Assembly: GCA_009784095.1 (NCBI GenBank)
Contig: WRDL01000086.1
Location: 1-6,303 of the forward strand
DNA length: 6,303 bases
Reading direction: 5' to 3'
Source: Coriobacteriia bacterium
Lineage (GTDB): Bacteria; Actinomycetota; Coriobacteriia; WRKU01
A model generated the notes under the pieces. The model was given only the letters and a program-made list of their open reading frames with translations, was not told the origin of the DNA and made no database searches. Positions 5,887 through 6,303 of the stretch are shown here, piece after piece (the stretch's first letter is position 1; each line of letters begins with the position of its first letter). A program made the position numbers and the translations under genes.

Positions 5887-6303
5887 CTACTTTGCGATCC
5901 CCTTAAAGCCAAGCTTATCGAGCACCCATTTGGGGAACTCGAAACGAACAGTCACTTCAGGGTCGACGACCTGGCAATACTTCAGATTTCCCACCAAACT
6001 CATGAGGCGTCCGGTATCGTTTGTCGACAGTCCGACGACCTTGGTCAAGAACGTGTACATGCCATCGATCGCGTCCTGTGTCGCTTGATCGATACTCGAT
6101 GCTGACGCGATGACCGCGACGAGCTCATCGTCCTCGAGGAAAGGATAGGGCAGATCCGGTACATCGACCACATCGGCGATGATGGTGACCTTACCCGGTG
6201 TCTCCCCGCCGCAGACCAATACCTCTCCGTCCCCCATCACCGAGTGCATATCTCCGCATCCGAACAGTGCACCGTCGACTCCCGCCTTGAAATACAACGT
6301 GGC
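5887..6303 (-). CDS. Acetamidase/formamidase family protein (N-terminus beyond window)
   Basis: This frame is open to the right edge and shows the last 138 residues, so roughly half of a typical protein of about 300 residues. The family hydrolyses short amides such as formamide or acetamide to ammonia and the acid. The strongest evidence is the segment FGCGDMHSVMGDGEV (about residues 14-28 of the fragment). It matches the family's conserved GDxHxxxGDGE signature, whose acidic and His residues are at the active or metal site. The remainder, with alternating beta strands and a helical SIDQATQDAIDGMYTFLTKV stretch, fits the C-terminal half. A TTG at 6297 is only an in-frame codon, not a credible start, because the signature follows at once and the frame continues upstream. 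A strong terminator follows the stop, so this gene is the last of its transcription unit. The physiological amide substrate cannot be determined. Confidence 0.87.
   Translation of the reverse strand, partial: ATLYFKAGVDGALFGCGDMHSVMGDGEVLVCGGETPGKVTIIADVVDVPDLPYPFLEDDELVAVIASASSIDQATQDAIDGMYTFLTKVVGLSTNDTGRLMSLVGNLKYCQVVDPEVTVRFEFPKWVLDKLGFKGIAK

Noticed and set aside
6295..6297. TTG start for a short 136-residue protein at the right edge
   Set aside because: The frame continues to the window edge and the protein is the C-terminal half of a longer amidase family, so this codon is internal.

Overview
All recognisable genes in this window lie on the minus strand, so the biological reading order runs from the right end to the left end. 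The window looks like a chromosomal segment of a moderately GC-rich bacterium. Two start regions place a -10 box exactly 7 nt before the start codon with no Shine-Dalgarno sequence, which suggests leaderless transcripts. Together with the codon use and gene types this fits an actinobacterial lineage, possibly an anaerobic Coriobacteriia-like one. That assignment is an inference; no rRNA or marker phylogeny is available here.

In transcription order: (1) 6303-5887, the C-terminal part of an acetamidase/formamidase-family protein, cut by the window edge and followed by a strong intrinsic terminator (5865-5818). (2) 5792-4665, the ribosome-assembly GTPase RsgA, with its own extended -10 promoter. 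(3) 4667-4530, a 138-bp imperfect palindromic element with roughly 41-bp inverted ends and a nested central hairpin, resembling a REPIN or MITE. Its end overlaps the rsgA stop codon. (4) 4496-4460, a TetR-type palindromic operator overlapping a predicted -35 box. (5) A tightly packed four-gene transporter operon: a NitT/TauT-type ATPase (4452-3583), its membrane permease (3590-2835), a MacB/LolD-type ATPase (2808-2053) and a large FtsX-like permease (2056 to beyond position 1).

The main biological interest is the operon. It joins an importer-type ABC pair, with no substrate-binding protein visible in the window, to a MacB/FtsX-type ABC pair that normally performs export or mechanotransmission. 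Gene overlaps (8 nt, then 26 nt spacing, then a 4-nt ATGA overlap) imply co-translation, and one operator appears to control all four genes. The substrate cannot be read from the sequence. The second point of interest is the REPIN-like element between rsgA and this operon.
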